Source: an uncultured Micrococcales bacterium (GTDB taxonomy: Bacteria > Actinomycetota > Actinomycetes > Actinomycetales > Microbacteriaceae). Taken from it: 22,742 bases of DNA. Under the pieces are notes generated by a model, which worked only from the letters and a program-made list of their open reading frames with translations, ran no database searches and was not told the origin of the DNA. Of the stretch, positions 15,746 through 21,904 are shown in pieces; position 1 is the first letter of the stretch, and every line of letters starts with the position of its first letter. The stretch covers positions 1 through 22,742 of the forward strand of contig CAJXMQ010000009.1 in the NCBI GenBank assembly GCA_913056225.1, written 5' to 3'. Both the position numbers and the translations under genes were made by a program.

Positions 15746-16245
15746 GCCAACTGTTCTTAGTCGGGCCAATGGGCGTGGGAAAAACCACCATTGGAAAAAA
15801 AGTTGCCAAGCGTCTCGGAGTCGAGTTCCGTGACACTGACAAACTCATAATCGCATCGCACGGACCTATTTCGGAGATTTTTGAAACACACGGAGAGTCC
15901 ATCTTTCGAGACTATGAAACAGAAGTTCTTCTGCAGCAGGCAGATTTCGAGGGCGTTGTTTCAACTGGTGGCGGGATAGTTTTGAGGCCTGCAAACTATG
16001 AATTTCTGACCAGCCGACCAGTTGTTTATCTTTCAACAGGTGGAAAACAGATGAAAACCAGAATGCTCAGCTCGAAAAAGAGGCCACTGCTAAAAAATGG
16101 CTATCAAGATTGGGTAGAAATATATGAACAAAGAAAGCCTTTATACGAGGGCGTGAATAGCAAGGAAATATCCATCGACAACAGGTCTTTGTCCTCAGTC
16201 GCCGATGAGTGTGTTGATTTTTTTAGGAGTTCGCAAAATGCATGA
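15742..16245 (+). CDS. aroK: shikimate kinase
   Basis: Phosphorylates shikimate with ATP. The 167 residues contain Walker A GPMGVGKTT (8-16), the substrate motif DTD (31-33), R56 in IFRDYE, the TGGG loop (75-78), R114 in the lid RPLL and R131 near the adenine site. These match the known shikimate-binding arginines and the lid of the family. The ATG overlaps the aroC stop (ATGA). A run of seven A near 15795 encodes the lysines after Walker A and the frame is intact. Confidence 0.95.
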   Translation: MSQLFLVGPMGVGKTTIGKKVAKRLGVEFRDTDKLIIASHGPISEIFETHGESIFRDYETEVLLQQADFEGVVSTGGGIVLRPANYEFLTSRPVVYLSTGGKQMKTRMLSSKKRPLLKNGYQDWVEIYEQRKPLYEGVNSKEISIDNRSLSSVADECVDFFRSSQNA

Positions 16246-17281
16246 TTACCCAGTAATAGTAGGCAGGGCGCTATTAGACGAAGTCCATAAGCATTTGGAT
16301 GGCGTGAAGAAGGTATTGATTGTTCACCCTCAAGCACTCACAAGTTCAGCTGAGCAGCTAAAAGAGAATCTTGATGCACATAACCTTGAGGTTATTTTGG
16401 CTGGAATTCCAGATGGTGATGATAGTAAGCGGGTAGAGGTCGCAAGCTTTGCCTGGCAAATTATGGGTCAGGCAGATTTTAACCGCAATGATGCGGTGAT
16501 CGGATTTGGCGGGGGAGCAACCACCGATATGGCCGGCTTTATCGCTAGCACCTGGCTTCGCGGAGTGAGATACGTGGCCATTCCTACTACTTTGCTAGCA
16601 ATGGTTGATGCAGCTATTGGTGGCAAGACTGGCCTCAATACCACCGAGGGGAAAAACCTCGTTGGAACCTTTTATCTTCCTTCCGCGGTGATAGCGGATA
16701 TCGATACGCTATCCACACTTCCGAAAAACGACCTGATCGCTGGGTTTGCAGAAATAGTCAAATATGGTTTTGTTTATAAACCTTCAATGCTTGATGAAAT
16801 TCAGCAGAATCTTGGCGAGGTCACCGATCCGAATTCCGATTTGCTTCTGTCTCTTATTGAGCAGTCCATAGAAATTAAGCGCCGAGTCACAGAAAGTGAT
16901 TTCAGGGAAACGGGTGAACGCGAATTTCTGAACTATGGACACACCCTTGGACATGCAATTGAACACGTAGAGCGCTATCAGTGGCGACATGGTGCCGCTA
17001 TTTCAATTGGAATGGTGTTTGCAGCGGAATTGTCTTTAGCCAGGGGAAACCTGGATGAGAGACAAGTAGACCTTCACAGATCAATATTGAGCTCACTGGG
17101 ACTCCCTGTAAGTTACCGTGGGGATCGTTGGCCGCAGCTTTTCGATGCCCTGAAGCGTGACAAAAAAGTCCGTGGCGGAATCATCAGGTTTGTCACCCTG
17201 GAAGACTTTGGAAAGCCTGAAATTAGCTCATCATTGACTGAAGAAGAGCTATTTACCACCTATCAGTCAATAATTGACTAG
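16238..17281 (+). CDS. aroB: 3-dehydroquinate synthase
   Basis: Converts DAHP to 3-dehydroquinate, using NAD and a divalent metal, in step two of the pathway. The 347 residues carry GFGGGATTDMAGF (89-101), PTTLLAMVDAAIGGKTG (116-132) and KNLVGTFYLP (139-148). Metal ligands are E172 (AEIVKYG), H235 (NYGHTLGHAIE) and H251 (RHGAAISIGM). The ATG at 16238 is chosen because AGGAG (16225-16229) sits eight bases ahead and the product starts with the family pattern YPVIVG. The TTG-like start at 16205 lacks such a site. It overlaps aroK by eight bases. Confidence 0.96.
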   Translation: MHDYPVIVGRALLDEVHKHLDGVKKVLIVHPQALTSSAEQLKENLDAHNLEVILAGIPDGDDSKRVEVASFAWQIMGQADFNRNDAVIGFGGGATTDMAGFIASTWLRGVRYVAIPTTLLAMVDAAIGGKTGLNTTEGKNLVGTFYLPSAVIADIDTLSTLPKNDLIAGFAEIVKYGFVYKPSMLDEIQQNLGEVTDPNSDLLLSLIEQSIEIKRRVTESDFRETGEREFLNYGHTLGHAIEHVERYQWRHGAAISIGMVFAAELSLARGNLDERQVDLHRSILSSLGLPVSYRGDRWPQLFDALKRDKKVRGGIIRFVTLEDFGKPEISSSLTEEELFTTYQSIID

Positions 17282-17290
17282 CCTAAGACT

Positions 17291-17725
17291 ATGAGCATCG
17301 TTATTCTCAATGGTCCCAACCTAAATATGTTGGGTATCCGTGAGCCCGAGATATATGGAACTGAGTCTCTCGATGACATCAAAAATTGGTTGGTAGACGA
17401 ATCAGGCATTGATTTTCAGTGGTTTCAATCAAACTCCGAGGGGGATCTGATTGATCAGATTCAGACCTCACAGCTTGAAAAAACCGACATAGTTATCAAT
17501 CCAGGGGCTTTTACTCATTACAGCTATGGCTTGCACGATGCGCTTTCCTCACATAAGGCCGCTGGCCTTGTTTCAATTGAATGCCATTTGAGCAATCCAG
17601 CTGCTCGAGAGAGTTTTCGGCAAAACAGCGTGATTTCGCCGGCTGTTACAGGAACCATCGCCGGTTTTGGAAAAAATGTTTATCTACTAGCACTGCAAGA
17701 AATCAAATCAAGAAGAGGCAATTAG
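17291..17725 (+). CDS. aroQ: type II 3-dehydroquinate dehydratase
   Basis: Dehydrates 3-dehydroquinate to 3-dehydroshikimate, step three. The 144 residues follow the small type II fold: ILNGPNLNMLGIREPEIYG (5-23, with R17 and Y22 of the active site lid), FQSNSEGDLIDQI (45-57), NPGAFTHYSYGL (70-81), ECHLSNPAARESFR (97-110, catalytic H99) and ISPAVTGTIAGFG (115-127). This differs from the unrelated type I enzyme of enteric bacteria. The ATG is nine bases after aroB and no clear ribosome binding site is visible, so reinitiation after aroB is likely. No pepQ gene separates it from efp, unlike in mycobacteria. Confidence 0.95.
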   Translation: MSIVILNGPNLNMLGIREPEIYGTESLDDIKNWLVDESGIDFQWFQSNSEGDLIDQIQTSQLEKTDIVINPGAFTHYSYGLHDALSSHKAAGLVSIECHLSNPAARESFRQNSVISPAVTGTIAGFGKNVYLLALQEIKSRRGN

Positions 17726-18289
17726 TTGGCAACAAGCAATGACATAAAAAACGGAACCGTGCTTTCTATGGATGGCCAACTGTGGATGGTGACTGATTTT
17801 CAGCACGTAAAGCCTGGTAAGGGTGGTGCCTTTGTGCGCACCAAAATCAAAAACGTCGTCAACGGAAAAGTCATCGATAAGACTTTCAATGCGGGAGTAA
17901 AGGTCGATGTTGCAAGCGTCGACCGTGCAGAGATGCAGTATCTGTACAACGATGGAGAAGGATATGTGTTTATGGACACATCGACTTATGACCAAGTAAC
18001 AGTGGGTGAAAAAGTCGTTGGGGATGCCGCAAACTACATTTTGGAGAATCAGTTGATTACTGTGGCGACCCACAACGGAGACCCCCTATACATCGAAATG
18101 CCACCATCTGTAGTTTTGGAAGTCACTTTCACTGAACCAGGTCTTCAGGGCGATAGATCTAGTGGTGGTACCAAGCCTGCCACCGTGGAAACAGGTGCGG
18201 TAATCCAGGTGCCATTATTTCTAGAGCAGGGAACCAAGGTGAAAGTTGACACCCGCACTGGTGATTACCTCGGTCGGGTAAACGACTAG
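17726..18289 (+). CDS. efp: translation elongation factor P
   Basis: EF-P relieves ribosome stalling at proline runs. The 187 residues cover the three beta domains: KOW-like domain I with LSMDGQLWMVTDFQHVKPGK, an OB-fold middle domain, and the C-terminal domain with ATVETGAVIQVPLFLEQG and DTRTGDYLGRV. The tip loop reads KPGKGGAFVR with K32. Actinobacterial EF-P often has PGKGP at this tip and acts without lysine modification; here the last proline is glycine. The TTG start follows the aroQ stop directly, with AGAGG (17714-17718) seven bases ahead. Confidence 0.96.
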   Translation: MATSNDIKNGTVLSMDGQLWMVTDFQHVKPGKGGAFVRTKIKNVVNGKVIDKTFNAGVKVDVASVDRAEMQYLYNDGEGYVFMDTSTYDQVTVGEKVVGDAANYILENQLITVATHNGDPLYIEMPPSVVLEVTFTEPGLQGDRSSGGTKPATVETGAVIQVPLFLEQGTKVKVDTRTGDYLGRVND

Positions 18290-18709
18290 GTGAGCGCAAG
18301 GACCAAGTCACGCAAGCGAGCGGTAGACGCTCTGTTCGCTGGAAACATTCGTAACCAGGATGCCTCTGAACTACTTGAGCAAACTTTCAAGCAAGCAAAG
18401 GATCGTCAGAACCAAGAGGAAATATTTGATTACGCCAGGGCGCTCGTCAACGGATTTGTTGAACACCAGGCTGCAATTGATTCAAGAATTGAGCTGAGCA
18501 GCCAGGGATGGCGTCTAGATAGGATGCCAACACTCGATTTGACGATTCTAAGAGTTGCTTGTTTTGAAATTCTCTACAATGACGAAATCCCGGATGCTGT
18601 TGCCATAACTGAGGCCAAAAACCTCGCAGAAGAGTACTCAACGGATGAGTCTGCAAAGTTTATTTCTGGAATTCTGCACACGATCTCAAAATCTAAACAA
18701 GCACTTTGA
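18290..18709 (+). CDS. nusB: transcription antitermination factor NusB
   Basis: NusB binds boxA RNA with S10 (NusE) and promotes antitermination in rRNA transcription. The all-helical 139-residue protein has the basic start SARTKSRKRAVDALFAG (2-18), GWRLDRMPTLDLTILRVACFEILYNDEIPDAVAITEAKNLA split over about 67-107, and the FISGILHTISK end. These blocks are typical of NusB. The GTG begins immediately after the efp stop and lacks a good ribosome binding site, so coupling to efp is likely. The efp-nusB order is common in Actinobacteria and Firmicutes. Confidence 0.95.
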   Translation: MSARTKSRKRAVDALFAGNIRNQDASELLEQTFKQAKDRQNQEEIFDYARALVNGFVEHQAAIDSRIELSSQGWRLDRMPTLDLTILRVACFEILYNDEIPDAVAITEAKNLAEEYSTDESAKFISGILHTISKSKQAL

Positions 18710-18715
18710 TAGTAT
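18707..18715 (+). promoter_or_regulatory. candidate extended -10 promoter for the pyr operon
   Basis: TGATAGTAT fits TGnTAnnnT and overlaps the nusB stop codon. Transcription would start near 18722, two bases before the PyrR hairpin, so the whole hairpin would sit at the mRNA 5' end. No good -35 is seen 17 bases upstream. Readthrough from nusB is also possible. Confidence 0.4.
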
Positions 18716-18723
18716 TTAGGAAA

Positions 18724-18754
18724 CCTTTAACTTCGTCCCGTGAGGCGAACAAGG
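18724..18754 (+). promoter_or_regulatory. PyrR-binding RNA hairpin overlapping the pyrR ribosome binding site
   Basis: TCCCGTGAGGC (18736-18746) matches the PyrR-binding consensus UCCNGNGAGGY at every position. It is framed by TTCG (18732-18735) pairing with CGAA (18746-18749); CC (18737-18738) can pair with GG (18744-18745) above. Below an internal loop, CCTT (18724-18727) pairs with AAGG (18751-18754), the core of the Shine-Dalgarno AAGGAG. PyrR bound with UMP/UTP should stabilise the hairpin and block translation of pyrR and coupled genes. The mechanism is known from Mycobacterium smegmatis; its operation here is inferred from the match and layout. No terminator-like U tract is present, arguing against attenuation. 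Confidence 0.85.
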
Positions 18755-18761
18755 AGAGAAC

Positions 18762-19274
18762 TTGAAAACGGTATTGTCCGAAAGCGACATCGCCCGCACC
18801 ATTAGGCGTATGGCTCATGAGATTCTAGAGAGAAACTCAGAGCCTTTTTTATTGCTTGGAATTCCCACTCGGGGAGTTTCAATAGCCAAATCCCTTGCAG
18901 AAGCTATCGAATCTATATCCGCTGATACGTGTGAGGTTGGACAACTGGATGTGGGCCTATTCAGAGATGATCGCGATACTCGCAAATCAAAACCAATTGC
19001 CGAGACCCTAATTCCTGGCTCAGTGGACGGCAGAACCATCATCCTGGTAGACGATGTCCTATTCAGTGGACGAACCATAAGGGCGGCACTGGATGCTTTG
19101 AGTAGTTTTGGTCGTCCAGCGATGGTGCAGTTAGCCGTGCTAGTGGACCGTGGTCACCGTGAGTTACCAATCCGGGCTGACTACGTAGGCAAGAATCTGC
19201 CGACATCGCTAAGCGAGAAGGTGAGCGTTAAGACTAAAAGTGATGATTCTGAGGATTCGGTGGTGATTGAATGA
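18762..19274 (+). CDS. pyrR: PyrR, pyrimidine operon RNA-binding regulator / uracil phosphoribosyltransferase
   Basis: PyrR senses UMP/UTP and binds a hairpin in pyr mRNA; it also has weak uracil phosphoribosyltransferase activity. The 170 residues show LLGIPTRGVSIA (31-42), the PRPP loop ILVDDVLFSGRT (94-105) and the PyrR hallmark LVDRGHRELPIRADYVGKN (127-145), which separates it from ordinary Upp. A short acidic tail (DDSEDSVVIE) follows. The TTG start has AAGGAG (18751-18756) five bases ahead, and this site is part of the predicted PyrR hairpin. It overlaps pyrB by four bases (ATGA). Confidence 0.96.
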   Translation: MKTVLSESDIARTIRRMAHEILERNSEPFLLLGIPTRGVSIAKSLAEAIESISADTCEVGQLDVGLFRDDRDTRKSKPIAETLIPGSVDGRTIILVDDVLFSGRTIRAALDALSSFGRPAMVQLAVLVDRGHRELPIRADYVGKNLPTSLSEKVSVKTKSDDSEDSVVIE

Positions 19275-20191
19275 GGCACTTACTTTCGACCGAAGAACTT
19301 GACCGGAGCAAGGCAATAGAAATTTTGGACTCAGCAAGTCAAATTTCCAGACTCAATGAAGACACCACACGGAAGTTTCCAACACTGCAGGGTAAAACTG
19401 TGGTGACACTGTTTTTTGAGGACTCCACCAGAACCAGGATCAGCTTTGAGTTGGCAGCCAAAAGACTGAGTGCGGATGTGATTAATTTCAGTGCCGGCGG
19501 CAGTGCGGTGAGCAAGGGCGAAAATCTAAAAGATACAGCTCAAACACTTGAAGCATTGGGTGCTGACGCGCTGGTGGTCAGACACTCGGCAAGCGGGGCG
19601 AGTTATAACCTCGCACACAATGGCTGGACATCTGCTGCAATTGTGAATGCCGGTGATGGTACAAATCAACATCCAACTCAAGCTCTGTTAGATGCTTTGA
19701 GCTTGAGGCAAGGATTCCAAATTGAAGATGGCAAGGGCTTAGAGGGGAAAAAAGTTCTGATAGTTGGCGATATTCTGCACAGTCGAGTTGCAAGGTCCAA
19801 CCTCGCTTTACTCCCGACTCTGGGCGCAGAGGTGGAAGCTGTTGGCCCCGGAAGCTTCAGTCCGGGTTGCAAATACGCCAACTTGGATGAGGCGCTTGAG
19901 ACCAAACCTGATGCGATCATGATGCTTCGAGTGCAAAAGGAACGAATGAACCAACCTCTGATTCCCTCAGACAAGGAGTACTCAAGGCTCTGGGGTCTGA
20001 CTGAGCAGAGAGTCAGGAAGGTCCCAAACAGCCTGATTCTGCACCCGGGACCAATGAATCGAGGGCTTGAGATATCCACTTATGCGGCTGAAAGCGAAAA
20101 CAGTCTGGTCTTGAGACAGGTAAAAAATGGGCTTGCCGTTCGAATGGCTGTTCTGTCAATGATTCTTGGGAGTAAAAATGAGACTGTCTAG
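19271..20191 (+). CDS. pyrB: aspartate carbamoyltransferase, catalytic chain
   Basis: Joins carbamoyl phosphate and aspartate, the committed pyrimidine step. The 306 residues include the carbamoyl phosphate motif FFEDSTRTRISFE (48-60), the K82 loop SAVSKGENLKDT, VRHSASG (103-109), HPTQALLDALSL (134-145) and HPGPMNRGLEI near the end. The length fits the catalytic chain. No pyrI regulatory chain is seen here, as usual in Actinobacteria, so control is more likely at the pyrR leader than by nucleotide allostery. The ATG overlaps the pyrR stop; the end overlaps pyrC by 14 bases. Confidence 0.97.
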   Translation: MRHLLSTEELDRSKAIEILDSASQISRLNEDTTRKFPTLQGKTVVTLFFEDSTRTRISFELAAKRLSADVINFSAGGSAVSKGENLKDTAQTLEALGADALVVRHSASGASYNLAHNGWTSAAIVNAGDGTNQHPTQALLDALSLRQGFQIEDGKGLEGKKVLIVGDILHSRVARSNLALLPTLGAEVEAVGPGSFSPGCKYANLDEALETKPDAIMMLRVQKERMNQPLIPSDKEYSRLWGLTEQRVRKVPNSLILHPGPMNRGLEISTYAAESENSLVLRQVKNGLAVRMAVLSMILGSKNETV

Positions 20192-21443
20192 CTGCACCCT
20201 GGCCAACGGCGAGGTGAAGGACCTGGTGGTTGAAAATAAAGTCATCACCTCGATAGAACCAGCAAGTAACAAAGGAGACCTGGACTGCAGCTCGCTTGTG
20301 CTACTGCCTGGATTTGTGGATTTACACACGCATCTGAGAGAGCCAGGCTTCGAGCAAAGTGAAACTGTGTATACAGGTTCGCAAGCGGCAGCAAGTGGGG
20401 GATACACTGCATTATTTGCAATGGCGAACACCCAACCAGTAGCCGACAATGCAGGAACTGTGACCCAAGTTGCCGAATTGGGTGAATCCGCTGGGTTAGT
20501 TGAAGTAAGGCCAATTGGAGCAATCACCAAGGGCCTTGAGGGAAAGCAGCTAGCGGCTCTGGGCAGCATGTTCAATTCAAAGGCAAGAGTCAGAATATTC
20601 AGTGATGATGGGCATTGTGTATCCGATGCGGCTCTCATGAAAACAGCAATGGAGTACCTGCAACCCTTAGGTGGAGTTGTGGCCCAACACGCCCAGGAGC
20701 CCACCTTGACAATCGGCTCTCAGGTGAATGATGGCGAAATAAGCAAAATTACAGGCCTCAAGGGGTGGCCATCCAGCGCCGAAGAATCGATAATTTTGAG
20801 AGACGCGCTGCTAAGCGAGCAAACTGGGTGCAGACTGCATGTTTGTCATGTGACTAGCAAGCTGGGAGTTGAACTAATTCGCTGGGCGAAACAGAGAGGC
20901 TTCCCTGTGACGGCGGAAGTCACACCTCACCACTTAGTCCTCACAGAACTTGAGGCGAAAAACTATGACACCCGATTCAAGGTCAATCCACCTCTGCGCA
21001 CTCAACAAGACACAGAGGCATTGATTGAGGGATTGGTCGATGGAACCATAGACGTAATCGGGACTGACCACGCGCCTCACGCAAGTGATGCCAAACAGCA
21101 GCAATGGGATGCAGCAGCTTTCGGAATGACTGGCCTGGAGCAGGCATATCAAGTTGCGCACAAGGTTTTAGTGCAGTCGGGAGTCAGTGATTGGCAAAGA
21201 CTTGCCGAGGTGATGTCGGCACAGCCAGCTCATATCGGGGGGCTTGATAACCATGGCAAAATTGAGGTGGGTCAAGAGGCAAATTTAGTGCTTGTTGATC
21301 CAAGCAATACGGCGCAGGTGGAGGGCAACGTTTATTCAAAATCATCCAATAACCCGTATATCGGCATGGAGTTCGCTTCATCCGTTGTCCACACGATGTT
21401 CCGAGGCAGTTTCAGCTATAAAGACGGCGAGGTAACTAAGTGA
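20178..21443 (+). CDS. pyrC: dihydroorotase, type I
   Basis: Closes carbamoyl aspartate to dihydroorotate. The 421 residues carry the amidohydrolase metal motif DLHTHLREPG (48-57; H50 and H52), SDDGH (142-146; D144 in the place of a carbamylated lysine), H171 in AQHAQEP, H224 in CHVTS, TPHHL (249-253) and GTDHAPH (295-301; D297). The aspartate bridging ligand marks the Aquifex-like type I form. The ATG at 20178 is preferred since GGGAG (20168-20172) lies five bases ahead and the product begins with the family pattern. A TTG at 20166 would overlap pyrB further. Confidence 0.96.
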   Translation: MRLSSCTLANGEVKDLVVENKVITSIEPASNKGDLDCSSLVLLPGFVDLHTHLREPGFEQSETVYTGSQAAASGGYTALFAMANTQPVADNAGTVTQVAELGESAGLVEVRPIGAITKGLEGKQLAALGSMFNSKARVRIFSDDGHCVSDAALMKTAMEYLQPLGGVVAQHAQEPTLTIGSQVNDGEISKITGLKGWPSSAEESIILRDALLSEQTGCRLHVCHVTSKLGVELIRWAKQRGFPVTAEVTPHHLVLTELEAKNYDTRFKVNPPLRTQQDTEALIEGLVDGTIDVIGTDHAPHASDAKQQQWDAAAFGMTGLEQAYQVAHKVLVQSGVSDWQRLAEVMSAQPAHIGGLDNHGKIEVGQEANLVLVDPSNTAQVEGNVYSKSSNNPYIGMEFASSVVHTMFRGSFSYKDGEVTK

Positions 21444-21904
21444 CCAGGGAAGTCATCGGTTTCATAATGGTGATGTTGGTATTTTCGATTGCGACGCTGG
21501 TTGCGATTGGCTACCGAAGGAAATCCAAATTGGAGACCGAGCAAATTGCACCTTTGCCCGTAGCGGTCGACTGCTCGGGTGTTGAATGCATGTATGTTTC
21601 GACCGTGTATGCGGAGTCTCCATTACGCAGATTACTTGCCCATGGCATGGGCCCAAGGGGTCGGGCCACAGTCTCTGTTACCGAAGAGGGAATATCTGTT
21701 TGCAGAATTGGTGAGCGGGATTACCTGATTCCGAAGTCGACAATCAGAAGTGTTGGAAAGTCATCGGCAACCATAGATCGGGCTGTGGAGCCCGGTGGGC
21801 TGGTGAGTGTTGAGTGGAGCCATCAGGGCACCGATCTCATCACCAATCTGAGGTTTAGTGATTCCGATAGTAGAAAAGTCTTTGAAGGGAAGGTTCTAGC
21901 TTGA
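21440..21904 (+). CDS. membrane-anchored PH-like domain protein of the pyr operon
   Basis: A 154-residue protein with one N-terminal membrane helix (about 5-24), a basic stop-transfer stretch (YRRKSK), and a soluble, beta-rich domain (about 36-152). Recognisable pieces are VECMYVSTVYAESPLRRLLAHGMGPRGRATVSVTEEGISV split over about 48-87, and a C-terminal FSDSDSRKVFEGKV. Proteins of this kind lie between pyrC and carA in other Actinobacteria (Rv1382 in Mycobacterium tuberculosis occupies the slot) and are annotated as PH-like or export proteins of unknown role. The GTG overlaps the pyrC stop (GTGA) and its stop overlaps carA (TTGA), so it is coupled on both sides. I do not assign a function. 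Confidence 0.87.
   Translation: MTREVIGFIMVMLVFSIATLVAIGYRRKSKLETEQIAPLPVAVDCSGVECMYVSTVYAESPLRRLLAHGMGPRGRATVSVTEEGISVCRIGERDYLIPKSTIRSVGKSSATIDRAVEPGGLVSVEWSHQGTDLITNLRFSDSDSRKVFEGKVLA

Noticed and set aside
15790..15802. Seven-base A run in aroK as a slippery or phase-variable site
   Set aside because: The frame is intact, it encodes ordinary lysines after the Walker A loop, and there is no downstream frame or structure suggesting programmed slippage.
20156..20704. Minus-strand open frame of 182 codons opposite the start of pyrC
   Set aside because: The opposite strand encodes clear metal-binding motifs of dihydroorotase; the antisense product has no family features.
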